Assembly: GCF_004854025.1 (NCBI RefSeq)
Contig: NZ_STGM01000003.1
Span: forward strand, 434,001 to 498,000
DNA: 64,000 nucleotides
Source: Microbacterium hydrothermale
Lineage (GTDB): Bacteria; Actinomycetota; Actinomycetes; Actinomycetales; Microbacteriaceae
Reading direction: 5' to 3'
The stretch's first letter is position 1. Each line of letters begins with the position of its first letter. The position numbers and the translations under genes are program-made. Under the pieces are notes generated by a model. It was not told where the DNA came from and did not search any database. It worked only from the letters and a program-made list of their open reading frames with translations. Of the stretch, positions 46,308 through 54,140 are shown in pieces.

Positions 46308-46753
46308 GCGCCGGCCTCCCCCGCGAGCAGGACGCTCGTCGTCGTCACGACGTGGGCGCCGGCGGCATCCACGATCTCGGCTTCGCTGGTGATCATCGCG
46401 TTGCCGCCCATCGAACGGATGCCGGTGACCGACAGGGTCGCGACGAGCTCGTCGCCCGCCACGATCGGGCGGGAGTAGCGGAAGCGCTGCTCGGCGTGAA
46501 CGAGACGCGACAGCTCGATGCCGGAGTCGGGGTCGCCGAGCAGCTGCTGGAGCGTGAGATCCTGCACGACCATCGCGAAGGTCGGCGGGGCCACGACGTC
46601 GGCGTAGCCGAGCGCGCGGGCGGCCTCGGGGTCGCTGTGCTGCGGGGCGTCGGCGAAGACGGCGCGGGCGAACTCGCGCACCTTCTCTCGGCCGACCAGG
46701 TAGGGAGCGGTCGGCGGGAAGGCACGACCGACGAGTTCGGGGTTCACGGGCAC
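46304..46753 (-). CDS. hadA: MaoC N-terminal-type dehydratase subunit, HadA-like
   Basis: This 149-aa protein has VGRAFPPTAPYLVGREKVREFARAVFAD and VAPPTFAMVVQDLTLQQLL, then RLVHAEQRFRYSRPIVAGDELVATLSV, typical of the UPF0336/HadA stabilising half. It forms a heterodimer with HadB. The GTG at 46753 lies 6 nt after TAGACT on the minus strand, so the operon mRNA is likely leaderless. Confidence 0.9.
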   Translation of the reverse strand: MPVNPELVGRAFPPTAPYLVGREKVREFARAVFADAPQHSDPEAARALGYADVVAPPTFAMVVQDLTLQQLLGDPDSGIELSRLVHAEQRFRYSRPIVAGDELVATLSVTGIRSMGGNAMITSEAEIVDAAGAHVVTTTSVLLAGEAGA

Positions 46754-46834
46754 CGGGTCAGTCTACCGAGCGGTCCCGCGCCGCCCCCTCGCGAAGCGGC
46801 GCCCGCCGAACCGGGTCACCTCACCGCGTGGGGC

Positions 46835-47650
46835 TCAGCGCTGCCGGCGGCCACGCACAGCCTTGACCGCGATCTGCCAGGCGATGAAGACGAGGAAGAT
46901 CGAGAACAGCACGTTCGCCACGAACGGGTCGACGGCTTTCGCGATCTGGGCGCCGAGAGCGGTCGTCGCGCACGCGGCGACGCCGACGCACAGGGCCGCG
47001 GGCAGATCGACGTTGGACCGCCGCAGGTTGCCGATGGTCCCCGACACGGCGGTGGGGATCATCATGAGCAGCGACGTGCCCTTGGCCACGAGATCGCTCG
47101 TGCCGAACAGCAGCAACAGCGCCGGCACGACGATGATGCCGCCGCCCACCCCGAGCAGTCCCGCCAGGATGCCGGTGATCACGCCCAGCAGCGCCAGCCC
47201 CGGTCCCGTGATCCAGGTGAGTTCGAGCTCGGCGTCGCGCGAGGGGATGACGAAGTACAGGCTCACGATCACCGCGACGAGGAAGACCACGAACGACCAG
47301 CGCAACGCCGTCTGCGACAGCTTGGGCAGGAGCCACGTGCCGATCTGCGCGCCGCCGACCGCGCCGACCGCGAGGATGAGCGCCGGCAACCACGCGACGT
47401 GCCCGTCGACGGCGTAGGTGATGACCCCGACGGATGCCGTGGGCACGATCGCCGCGAGCGAGGTCCCCGCCGCGAGGCGCTGGTCGTATCCCAGCAACAG
47501 GACGAGCAGGGGCACGATGACGGTGCCGCCACCGACCCCGAAGAGCCCGGACATGAGCCCGGCCAGCAGGCCGACCGCGATGCACACCAGGTACAGACGA
47601 GCGGAGCGGGTGGGGCGGCCGGTCACGGCGGGGCGGGTCTCGGAAGGCAC
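46835..47650 (-). CDS. TauE/SafE family sulfite/organosulfur exporter
   Basis: This protein of about 271 aa has two repeats, each starting with a conserved Gly-rich helix: GLLAGLMSGLFGVGGGTVIVPLLVLLLG and GILAGLLGVGGGIIVVPALLLLFG. The FGVGGG motif and eight helices define the family, whose members export sulfite, sulfoacetate and related anions. The GTG at 47650 (VPSETRP) is preferred; a GTG at 47692 is possible. Upstream is a structured leader ending in a U-tailed hairpin (47708-47865), so the gene is probably under transcription attenuation. The nearby cystathionine genes hint at sulfur control, which is inference. Confidence 0.85.
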   Translation of the reverse strand: MPSETRPAVTGRPTRSARLYLVCIAVGLLAGLMSGLFGVGGGTVIVPLLVLLLGYDQRLAAGTSLAAIVPTASVGVITYAVDGHVAWLPALILAVGAVGGAQIGTWLLPKLSQTALRWSFVVFLVAVIVSLYFVIPSRDAELELTWITGPGLALLGVITGILAGLLGVGGGIIVVPALLLLFGTSDLVAKGTSLLMMIPTAVSGTIGNLRRSNVDLPAALCVGVAACATTALGAQIAKAVDPFVANVLFSIFLVFIAWQIAVKAVRGRRQR

Positions 47651-47707
47651 GACGTCCAGTCTCCCACCGGCGGAACGACGCACCGCGCTCACCCGATCCC
47701 CGTCCGG

Positions 47708-47865
47708 AAAAGAAAGCGGCCCCCGGTGGTCCGAAGCCGCGTCCACCGGGGGCCGTCGCCCTCACAGGTCAAGCAGGACGGTGACCCGAACACCGGACTG
47801 CGACCACTCGCGTGAGGGTGCGACAGGATCACGATAAGCACCGCCGGCTTCCGACCCGTACCGGT
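47708..47865 (-). promoter_or_regulatory. structured leader RNA with intrinsic terminator upstream of TauE gene
   Basis: On the minus strand an outer stem pairs GUCGC(A)CCCUCAC (47812-47824) with GUGAGGGCGAC (47755-47765). It encloses two small hairpins (GCGA-GUGG-UCGC and CGGUG-UUCGGGU-CACCG). A perfect 13-bp terminator stem follows (47717-47729 with 47743-47755), then CUUUCUUUU. The terminator's 5' arm begins within the outer-stem 3' arm, so the two structures compete for bases near 47755. I know no Rfam family that matches. A riboswitch-type attenuator or a free small RNA both fit. Confidence 0.5.
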
Positions 47866-47893
47866 TGACACTGATTACTAGACCTGCTAACTA
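47865..47893 (+). promoter_or_regulatory. strong sigma-70-type promoter for the F420-dinucleotide-fold gene
   Basis: TTGACA (47865-47870), 17-nt spacer, TAACTA (47888-47893). The surrounding 47865-47905 is unusually AT-rich for this window, which suggests a divergent promoter region that also starts the leader on the other strand. Confidence 0.7.
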
Positions 47894-47961
47894 TTTATGA
47901 CGCTGAACTCTTGGTAGCGCTCCCGGGAATGCCGCGTCGCCCCCCTCGGTTGCTCCTGCTC

Positions 47962-48597
47962 ATGACAACCGTAGGAATCATCGGAGCAGGAAACATCGGT
48001 TCGGCCCTCGCGAAGGGCTTCGCGCAGAACGGCTACGACGTCGTGATCGCGAACTCCCGCGGGCCCGAGACCCTGAGCGACCTGGTCGCCGAGGTCGGCG
48101 ACAAGGCCCGCGCGGCGACCGCGCGCGAGGCGGCCGAGGCCGGCGACATCGTCGTCGTGACCGTGCCCCTCAAGGCGATCGACGACCTTCCCGCCGCCGA
48201 GCTCGCCGGCAAGACCGTGCTCGACACGAACAACTACTACTTCGAGCGCGACGGCCACATCGCCGAGCTCGACGAGAAGAAGACCACGACCTCCGAGATG
48301 CTGCAGAAGCGCCTCCCGGAGTCGGTCGTCGTGAAGGCGTTCAACCACATCCCGGCCGCCGACATCCTCACCGACGGCAGCCCCGCCGGCAGCGACGATC
48401 GTCGCGCCCTCGCCACCGCGGGCGACTCCGACGACGCCGTCGCCCTCGTGACGCGCATCTACGACGAGTTCGGCTTCGACACCGTCAACGTCGGACCGCT
48501 CAGCGAGAGCTGGCGTGTCGAGCGTGACCAGCCCGCCTACGTCGTGCGCCAGAACGCCGCCGAGCTGACGCAGAACCTGGCCCGCGCCGAGCGCTGA
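47962..48597 (+). CDS. NADP-binding oxidoreductase of the F420-dependent NADP reductase fold
   Basis: This 211-aa protein begins TTVGIIGAGNIGSALAKGFAQNGYDVVIANSRGPETL, a dinucleotide-binding fold whose NSR loop favours NADP. It continues with GDIVVVTVPLKAIDDLP and VLDTNNYY, and VVKAFNHIPAADILTDG. It looks like Npd/FNO-like reductases of Streptomyces and Microbacterium, but the F420-specific residues cannot be confirmed. The substrate is unknown. The ATG at 47962 lacks a good ribosome site; an in-frame ATG at 47929 would add 11 residues. It has a strong promoter upstream and a palindromic repeat downstream. Confidence 0.8.
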   Translation: MTTVGIIGAGNIGSALAKGFAQNGYDVVIANSRGPETLSDLVAEVGDKARAATAREAAEAGDIVVVTVPLKAIDDLPAAELAGKTVLDTNNYYFERDGHIAELDEKKTTTSEMLQKRLPESVVVKAFNHIPAADILTDGSPAGSDDRRALATAGDSDDAVALVTRIYDEFGFDTVNVGPLSESWRVERDQPAYVVRQNAAELTQNLARAER

Positions 48598-48605
48598 CCC
48601 CATCC

Positions 48606-48671
48606 CGCGTGAGGTGCCGATTTTCGTCGCTTCGGGGTACCCGCAAGCGACAAGAACTGGCACCTCACGCG
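48606..48671. repeat. long palindromic repeat, copy C
   Basis: The outer 13 bp pair perfectly (48606-48618 with 48659-48671) and the inner 12 positions pair 8 times. The CGTCGCTTCGGGG and AAGCGACA inner blocks and GCACCTCACGCG end match copies A and B. It lies 8 bp after the stop of the upstream gene. Confidence 0.85.
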
Positions 48672-48723
48672 AATCGACGAACCCGGCGCCCGCACTTGCG
48701 GAGCGTCGGGTTCGTCCATTCGG

Positions 48724-49884
48724 TCAGAGCGCGGCGAGTGCCTGGTCGACGTCGGCGACGAGGTCGCCGACCGACTCGATACCCACCGACAGGCGCACGA
48801 TCGTCTCGGGCACCGCGAGCTCGGTACCGCGGACCGAGGCGTGGGTCATGGCATCCGGGTAGTTCACGAGCGACTCGACGCCGCCGAGTGACTCGGCGAG
48901 CGTGAACAGGCGCGTCGACTCCGCGAACCGGCGGGCGGCGGCCCCGTCGGCGAGCTCGAGCGAGACGATGCCGCCGAACCCGCTCATCTGCCGCGCCGCC
49001 AGCTCGTGGCCCGGGTGCGAGGGCAGACCCGGGTAGTACACCTTCGCGACGCGGTCGTGCGCGAGCAGGTGCTCGGCGACCGCCTGGGCGTTCGAGCTGT
49101 GGCGTTGCATGCGTACCGCGAGGGTCTTGATCCCGCGCGTGGTCAGGTAGGCGTCGAACGGTCCCGACACCGCCCCGGCGGCGAACTGCAGGAACTGCAC
49201 CTTCTCGGCCAGCGCGGCGTCGGCGAACGCGAGGGCCCCGCCCACGACGTCGCTGTGGCCGCCCAGGTACTTCGTCGCCGAGTGCACGACGACGTCGGCG
49301 CCGAGCGAGAGCGGGCGCTGCAGGGCGGGCGAGGCGAAGGTGTTGTCGACCACGACCAGCGCACCGGCGTCGTGGCCGAGACGCGCCAGTCCCGCGATGT
49401 CGGTGATGCGCAGCATCGGGTTGCTGGGCGTCTCGACCCAGACCAGCTTCGGCGCGCTCTCGGCGAGGGCGGATGCCACGGCATCCAGGTCGCTCATGTC
49501 GACGACGCGCAGCTTCACGCCCCACGGGCCCAGCACCCGCGCGAGCAAGCGGTACGTGCCGCCGTAGACGTCGTTGCCGAGCAGCACCTCGTCGCCGGGG
49601 ACGAGGGCCGCGCGCAGCAGCGCGTCTTCTCCCGCGAGGCCGGACGCGAACGAGAGCGCGCGCGCCCCGCCCTCGAGGGCGGCGATCTGGGTCTCGAGCG
49701 CGGTGCGCGTGGGGTTGCCGCTGCGGCCGTACTCGTAGCCGCCGCGGAGGCCGCCGATGCCGTCCTGCGCGTAGGTCGTCGAGACGTGGATCGGCGGGAT
49801 CACCGCGCCGGTCGTCTCGTCGGGCGCCTGTCCCGCGTGGACGGCGAGGCTGTCGAAGCCGCGGGCGGCGTCGTGGGTGCTCAT
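48724..49884 (-). CDS. cystathionine gamma-synthase/gamma-lyase family enzyme
   Basis: This 386-aa PLP enzyme has YEYGRSGNPTRTALETQIAALEGG, ALSFASGLAGEDALL, VWVETPSNPMLRITDI, and the PLP-binding Lys in VVVHSATKYLGGHSDVVGGAL. Together with the cystathionine beta-synthase-like gene that it overlaps, it forms a reverse transsulfuration pair in which cystathionine is cleaved to cysteine. Synthase activity (O-acylhomoserine plus cysteine) cannot be excluded by sequence. The ATG at 49884 overlaps the upstream stop (ATGA). Confidence 0.92.
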   Translation of the reverse strand: MSTHDAARGFDSLAVHAGQAPDETTGAVIPPIHVSTTYAQDGIGGLRGGYEYGRSGNPTRTALETQIAALEGGARALSFASGLAGEDALLRAALVPGDEVLLGNDVYGGTYRLLARVLGPWGVKLRVVDMSDLDAVASALAESAPKLVWVETPSNPMLRITDIAGLARLGHDAGALVVVDNTFASPALQRPLSLGADVVVHSATKYLGGHSDVVGGALAFADAALAEKVQFLQFAAGAVSGPFDAYLTTRGIKTLAVRMQRHSSNAQAVAEHLLAHDRVAKVYYPGLPSHPGHELAARQMSGFGGIVSLELADGAAARRFAESTRLFTLAESLGGVESLVNYPDAMTHASVRGTELAVPETIVRLSVGIESVGDLVADVDQALAAL

Positions 49885-50885
49885 GCGGAGTGCTCCTCGG
49901 GGGTCGAAGGAAGGAGGGATGCCACGGGCGCGACCTCGTAGCCGCGCGCGGTCATCCACTCGTCGTCGAAGATCTTGCTCAGGTATCCGCGGCCGTGGTC
50001 GGGAAGGACGACGACGACGACCGCGTCGGCGGGGAGGTCCCTCGCCACGCGCAGGGCGCCGACGACCGCCATTCCGCTCGAGCCGCCCACGAGCAGCCCC
50101 TCCTCGCGGGCGAGGCGGCGGGTCATCGCGAACGACTCGGCGTCGGAGACGCGCTCGTAGGCGTCGACGAGGGTCGGGTCGAACGCCGGCGGCCAGAAGT
50201 CCTCCCCCACGCCCTCGACGTCGTAGCCGTGGATGTCGTCACCCGAGTAGATCGACCCCTCGGGATCGACGCCCACGATCCGCACCGACGCCCCGGCGAC
50301 CTCGCGCAGGTAGCGACCGGTGCCGGTGATCGTCCCGCCGGTCCCGACCCCCGCGACGAAGTGCGTCAGCTCGCCGTCGGTGTCGCGCCAGATCTCGGGG
50401 CCGGTGGTCTCGTAGTGGCTGCGCGGCCCGTTGGGGTTGGCGTACTGGTTGGGCTTGAAGGCGCCCGGGATCTCGCGCACGAGACGATCCGAGACGCTGT
50501 AGTAGGAGTTCGGGTCGTCGGGCTCGACGTTCGTGGGCGTGACCACGACCTCGGCGCCGTAGGCGCGCAGCACCGCTCGCTTGTCTTCGGCGACCTTGTC
50601 GGGCACGACGAACACGCAGCGGTAGCCGCGCTGCTGGGCCACGAGGGCCAGGCCGACACCGGTGTTGCCACTGGTCGGCTCGACGATGACGCCGCCCGGC
50701 TGCAACAGACCGTCGCGCTCCGCGGCGTCGACGATGTTCGCGGCGATGCGGTCTTTGGCCGACCCGCCGGGGTTGAAGTACTCGATCTTCGCGAGGACCG
50801 TGGCGGCGATGCCGTCGGTGACGCGGGTGAGGCGGACGAGGGGGGTGTTGCCGACGAGGTCGGCGACGCTCTGGGCGTAACGCAC
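49881..50885 (-). CDS. cystathionine beta-synthase-like enzyme without CBS domains
   Basis: This 334-aa fold-II PLP enzyme has VGNTPLVRLTRV, FNPGGSAKDRIAANIVDAAERDG with the PLP Lys, VEPTSGNTGVGLALVAQQRGY, and GVGTGGTITGTGRYLRE. It ends without the C-terminal CBS regulatory domain pair of eukaryotic CBS. The tail LPDHGRGYLSKIFDDEWM is typical of bacterial CBS/MccA. It would join serine (or O-acetylserine) and homocysteine. A GTG start follows AGGA by 7 nt. The 150-bp region upstream has a TATGCT -10 candidate and TGCTGACC direct repeats that may bind a sulfur regulator. Confidence 0.9.
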   Translation of the reverse strand: MRYAQSVADLVGNTPLVRLTRVTDGIAATVLAKIEYFNPGGSAKDRIAANIVDAAERDGLLQPGGVIVEPTSGNTGVGLALVAQQRGYRCVFVVPDKVAEDKRAVLRAYGAEVVVTPTNVEPDDPNSYYSVSDRLVREIPGAFKPNQYANPNGPRSHYETTGPEIWRDTDGELTHFVAGVGTGGTITGTGRYLREVAGASVRIVGVDPEGSIYSGDDIHGYDVEGVGEDFWPPAFDPTLVDAYERVSDAESFAMTRRLAREEGLLVGGSSGMAVVGALRVARDLPADAVVVVVLPDHGRGYLSKIFDDEWMTARGYEVAPVASLLPSTPEEHSA

Positions 50886-51038
50886 GGTGGCATCCTGAAG
50901 GTTGGTGCGCCCTCTGCGGGCGCGGCTGACGGGGTCGTCGAAAGAGAACGCGGGGCGTTCAGCGACAACAGCGACAGGTCAGCACGCGGTCAGCATACCC
51001 GAGTCGGGTCCGGGATCGCATCGCGACGTGGTCGGGCC

Positions 51039-51887
51039 TCACGAGACGGCGCCCAGGAACTCCTCGAAGCTCTGCGCGGGCCGACCGGTGACGCGCTCGA
51101 CGTCGGGCGAGACAGCCGCGAGGTCGCCGCTCGCGATGGCGGTGTAGGTGCTCACCCACGCGTCGACCTGCCAGCGCGGGGCGCCGAAGGCGGCGCGCGA
51201 CGCGTAGGCCTCGTCGACGGTCTCGTCGAGGAACCGCACGGGGTGGCCGCGCACGGCCGAGATCTTCTCCGCCACCTCCGCCATCGTCAGCGCCTCGGGG
51301 CCGGTGAGGTCGTACGAGACGTCGGCGTGCGCGGAGGGGTCGCGCAGCACCGCGACGGCGGTGGCGGCGACGTCGGACCGCGACACCAGCGAGCAGCGCC
51401 CCTCGCCCGCCGGTCCCCGGATGACCCCGTCGTCGCCGGCGAAGAGCTCCATCATGTCCATGTAGAAGTTGTCGCGCAGGAACGTGAACCTCATCCCCGA
51501 CGCCCGGATGATGTCCTCGGTGGCCGCGTGGTCGCGGCCGAGCGTGAACACCGCGTCGGGGGCGGCGGCGAGGAACGACGTATAGACGATCGAGCGCACG
51601 CCCGCGGTGGCCGCGGCCTCGACGAAGGTGCGGTGGTGCTCCACGCGGTCGGCGGTCTCGGAAGCCGAGACCATCAAGAGCGTCTCGACTCCCTCGAGGG
51701 CCGCGCGGGCGGCATCCGCGTCGGAATACCGGGCCACGTGGATCTCGGCGCCGTCCAGGCGGGGCGCGCGTGACGCGTCGCGCACGAGCAGACGCTGGGG
51801 GATGCCGCGCGCGGCGAGGTCGCGGGCGACGCGGCCTCCCACGGCTCCGGTGGATCCGGTGACGGCGATGACGGGCGGCGTGGACAT
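51039..51887 (-). CDS. NmrA-like NAD(P)H-binding reductase (QorB type)
   Basis: This 282-aa protein begins PVIAVTGSTGAVGGRVARDLAARGIPQRLLVRDASRAP, a dinucleotide-binding motif with an NADP-type Arg loop. It continues ETLLMVSASETADRVEHHRTFVEAAATAGVRSIVYTSF and SGMRFTFLRDNFYMDMM. No SDR Tyr-x3-Lys dyad is present, so it is of the NmrA/QorB group: NAD(P)H:quinone reductase or redox sensor. It stands alone on the minus strand, its stop 154 bp from the start of the cystathionine operon. Confidence 0.83.
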   Translation of the reverse strand: MSTPPVIAVTGSTGAVGGRVARDLAARGIPQRLLVRDASRAPRLDGAEIHVARYSDADAARAALEGVETLLMVSASETADRVEHHRTFVEAAATAGVRSIVYTSFLAAAPDAVFTLGRDHAATEDIIRASGMRFTFLRDNFYMDMMELFAGDDGVIRGPAGEGRCSLVSRSDVAATAVAVLRDPSAHADVSYDLTGPEALTMAEVAEKISAVRGHPVRFLDETVDEAYASRAAFGAPRWQVDAWVSTYTAIASGDLAAVSPDVERVTGRPAQSFEEFLGAVS

Positions 51888-52010
51888 ACGGCCTCCGGGG
51901 CGAGTGAGCGGTACGTCCAGCGTATGCCGCCGCAGACCCCCTCGGCCGGGAAAAGCCTCAGTGATGGAGCTTCGGCCGCGTGGTGCGCGGTGCGCGGTGC
52001 GCGACGGCGC

Positions 52011-52331
52011 TCAGGAGGCGGGTGCCACCAGACGCGCGACGCGCACCCGCACGGTCGCCGGCTCGTCGTCCGAGCCCGCACCGCGCGCCGCCGCCGCCAC
52101 GGCCGTGGCCACGGCGGCGGAGTCGTCTTCGGTCGAGACGCCGATGCAGACCGTGATGGCGCGCGCGCCCGGCACGTCGTCGACGGCCGCGAGCGACCCC
52201 TCGACGTCGGCGACGTGCTCGAGAGCACGAGCGACCACCGGTCGGGCGGAGTAGCACTCGCGGACGCCCTCGACTGCGGTGACGGCCAGATCGATGCGTG
52301 GAGCCAGTTCGGCCGCCGTGATGCGGGTCAT
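52011..52331 (-). CDS. small Asp23-like protein of the ECF sigma operon
   Basis: This 106-aa protein has ITAAELAPRIDLAVTAVEGVRECYSARPVVARAL, which echoes the Asp23 start (A-x-x-V-x-GV), and ends ATVRVRVARLVAPAS. The similarity is weak, so the family call is tentative. It overlaps the preceding gene by 4 bp (ATGA) and ends the minus-strand unit sigma factor, Asp23-like 190-aa protein, this gene. Confidence 0.65.
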   Translation of the reverse strand: MTRITAAELAPRIDLAVTAVEGVRECYSARPVVARALEHVADVEGSLAAVDDVPGARAITVCIGVSTEDDSAAVATAVAAAARGAGSDDEPATVRVRVARLVAPAS

Positions 52332-52900
52332 TCGTCTTCCCCCTCGTCCAGATGGACGTCGCCGACGGTCACGTCGACGCGTCCGACCCTCAGATCGCCG
52401 TGCCGCTCGATCGCCTGGCGGATGCCGTCGCGCATCTCGTCGACGGCGGCGTTCATCGCGCGGCCGAAGCGCACGCTCACCGTCACCCGCACGTCGAGCG
52501 GGGCATCGGGCTCGGGCTGGTCGAGCCGCACGCGCCCGACCAGCACGCCCTCGATCCCGTCGCCCACCGCGCGGATCAGCTCGTAGAGCGCACCCTCGGT
52601 GACGACGATCTCCGTTCCGTCCTCGGTGCGCGCCAGGGGGATGTCACGTCCGGAGCGGAACTCTCGCATCACCTCCCGCATGATGCTGTCGTACCAGGAG
52701 TCGGCGAGGGGCTCGGCAGCCTGCTCCTCGACGATCTCGCGCGACAGACGGCCCATGCGCTCCATGGAGGCGAGGACCGCCTGGCACTCGGCATTGCGCT
52801 CGATCGCGGGGATGCGGGGGGTCCTCCCGCGATCGAGATAGGCGGAGAGGTCTTCCAGTGTGTAGCCGGAACCGCCGATGTCGTCGTTGTGCTCGCTCAT
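52328..52900 (-). CDS. Asp23/Gls24-like stress protein with acidic N-terminal extension
   Basis: This is a 190-aa protein. Residues 1-90 are an acidic, helical extension (GYTLEDLSAYLDRGRTPRIPAIERNAECQAVLASMERMGRLSREIVEEQAAEPLADSWYDSIMREVMREF). Residues 95-190 resemble Asp23: GALYELIRAVGDGIEGVLVGRVRLD, VRVTVSVRFGRAMNAAVDEMRDGIRQAIERHGDLRVGRVDVTVGDVHL. The N-terminal EDLSAYLDRGR motif recalls anti-sigma zinc-finger proteins, but the paired Cys/His are missing. A strong GGAGGTGA site lies in the end of the sigma-factor gene. It may be a partner of the sigma factor; that is inference. Confidence 0.78.
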   Translation of the reverse strand: MSEHNDDIGGSGYTLEDLSAYLDRGRTPRIPAIERNAECQAVLASMERMGRLSREIVEEQAAEPLADSWYDSIMREVMREFRSGRDIPLARTEDGTEIVVTEGALYELIRAVGDGIEGVLVGRVRLDQPEPDAPLDVRVTVSVRFGRAMNAAVDEMRDGIRQAIERHGDLRVGRVDVTVGDVHLDEGEDE

Positions 52901-52905
52901 TCCGG

Positions 52906-53448
52906 TCACCTCCACTCCTGCATGCGTTCCAACACGGTCTTACGTGCCCGGGCGAGACGACCTCGCACCGTGGCGGCCGACTCCCCCACCTCGACGGCGA
53001 TCTCGTCGTAGCTGTGCCCGCCGACCTCGCGCAGCACCCAAACGACGCGGAGTTCCTCGGGCAGTTCCGCCAGCACCTTCTTCAAGGCGTCCATCTGCGA
53101 CGACGCCACGGCCGACCGCTCCGGGTCGTCGGCGGCCGACACCATCTCCTCATCGATCTGATCCGAGATCTTGCGCGAGCGCAGCCGGTCGGTCGCCTTG
53201 CGCGAGACGATGGTCGTCAGCCAGCTTCGCACCTTCTCGGGGTCGGTGAGGTCGGGCAGTCGGCGCCACGCCGTGATGAGGGCTTCCTGCACGCAATCGT
53301 CGGCGTCGGCGCGGGAGCCGGTGAGACGCGTGGCGAAGGCGACGAGGAACGGGGCGTGCCGGCGCACCAGCACTCCGAACGCCAGCTGATCGCCGTCGGC
53401 CGCGCGCGACGCGAGGAACGCGTCGGTGGCGGTGGACAAAGAGGGCAT
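52906..53448 (-). CDS. ECF (sigma-70 family) RNA polymerase sigma factor
   Basis: This 180-aa protein has region 2 (QLAFGVLVRRHAPFLVAFATRLTGSRADADDCVQEALITAWRRLPDLTDPEKVRSWLTTIVSRKATDRLRSR) and region 4 (LAELPEELRVVWVLREVGGHSYDEIAVEVGESAATVRGRLARARKTVLERM). No anti-sigma gene with a recognisable zinc motif follows. Two Asp23-like genes are cotranscribed and a third Asp23 gene is divergent, so it probably directs a cell-envelope or alkaline-stress response. ATG 53448 begins MPSLSTATD. Confidence 0.92.
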   Translation of the reverse strand: MPSLSTATDAFLASRAADGDQLAFGVLVRRHAPFLVAFATRLTGSRADADDCVQEALITAWRRLPDLTDPEKVRSWLTTIVSRKATDRLRSRKISDQIDEEMVSAADDPERSAVASSQMDALKKVLAELPEELRVVWVLREVGGHSYDEIAVEVGESAATVRGRLARARKTVLERMQEWR

Positions 53449-53482
53449 CGCGTTTCCTGTCAGCAGATTTCCAGGCTCGGGC

Positions 53483-53496
53483 CGTGACGTTTCACG
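53483..53496. promoter_or_regulatory. palindrome in the divergent ECF/Asp23 promoter region
   Basis: CGTGACGTTTCACG is a 14-bp palindrome (5-bp arms, AACG/CGTT centre) halfway between the sigma factor and the divergent asp23 gene. GGTTCCG follows at 53501. I cannot find a spaced GGAAC/CGTC ECF promoter, so its role is open. Confidence 0.35.
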
Positions 53497-53569
53497 AATC
53501 GGTTCCGTCCACATAGCGAAACACCCCGCACCCTTCGCGGACGGGGATCTTGACGAAAGGACGCATCCC

Positions 53570-53986
53570 ATGGCACAGAACTCCTCCCTCTCGGCCGACG
53601 CCCGCACCGGCGCCGGCAAGACCGTCATCGTCGACCCGGTGGTCGCGAAGGTCGCCGGTATCGCCGCGGCCGAGGTCCCCGGCGTGCACGCCCTCGGTGG
53701 CGGCGCCGCGCGCGTGATCGGCAACATCCGTCAGGCCGTGGGCGCGAAGGACTACGCCCAGGGCGTGAGCGTCGAGGTGGGCGAGACCGAGGTCGCGGCC
53801 GACATCGCCATTCAGGTCGACTACCCCGAGCGCATCCAGCGCGTCGCCGACGACGTGCGCTCGGCCGTCCGCCGGGCGATCACGGAGATCGTCGGGATGA
53901 AGGCCGTCGAGATCAACGTGACCGTGGTCGACGTCTACATCCCCAGCGACGACGATGACGAGCAGGAGGAGGCGCGCGTCCACTGA
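53570..53986 (+). CDS. Asp23/Gls24 family envelope stress protein
   Basis: This 138-aa protein has the full Asp23 pattern: GKTVIVDPVVAKVAGIAAAEVPGVHALGGGAARVIGNIRQAVG, then GVSVEVGETEVAADIAIQVDYPERIQRVADDVRSAVRRAITEIVGMKAVEINVTVVDVYIP, and an acidic tail. Members associate with the membrane and help resist alkaline or cell-wall stress. AAAGGA lies 9 nt before the ATG. It is divergent from an ECF sigma factor and shares a 121-bp control region with it. Confidence 0.93.
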   Translation: MAQNSSLSADARTGAGKTVIVDPVVAKVAGIAAAEVPGVHALGGGAARVIGNIRQAVGAKDYAQGVSVEVGETEVAADIAIQVDYPERIQRVADDVRSAVRRAITEIVGMKAVEINVTVVDVYIPSDDDDEQEEARVH

Positions 53987-54140
53987 CGTGCCGTCCGGGC
54001 CCGCGAGCTGACCGCTCGCGGGCCTTTCCCGTGTCCGGCACGGCGCGCTCTCGTGGATCCCGCGTCAAGACGTGCACCGGTGTCGTACCCCGCCGCTATC
54101 GTCGGCGGCATCCCTCCCCCACACCCAGGAGCTCAGCATC

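Noticed and set aside
47689..47871. A 60-codon minus-strand frame covering the TauE leader
   Set aside because: It spans a terminator hairpin and stem arms that conserve pairing rather than codons; no ribosome site at its start.
52906..53727. A longer form of the ECF sigma factor starting near 53727
   Set aside because: The extra N-terminal residues are not sigma-like and would run across the divergent promoter region and the asp23 gene; MPSLSTATD at 53448 is the natural start.
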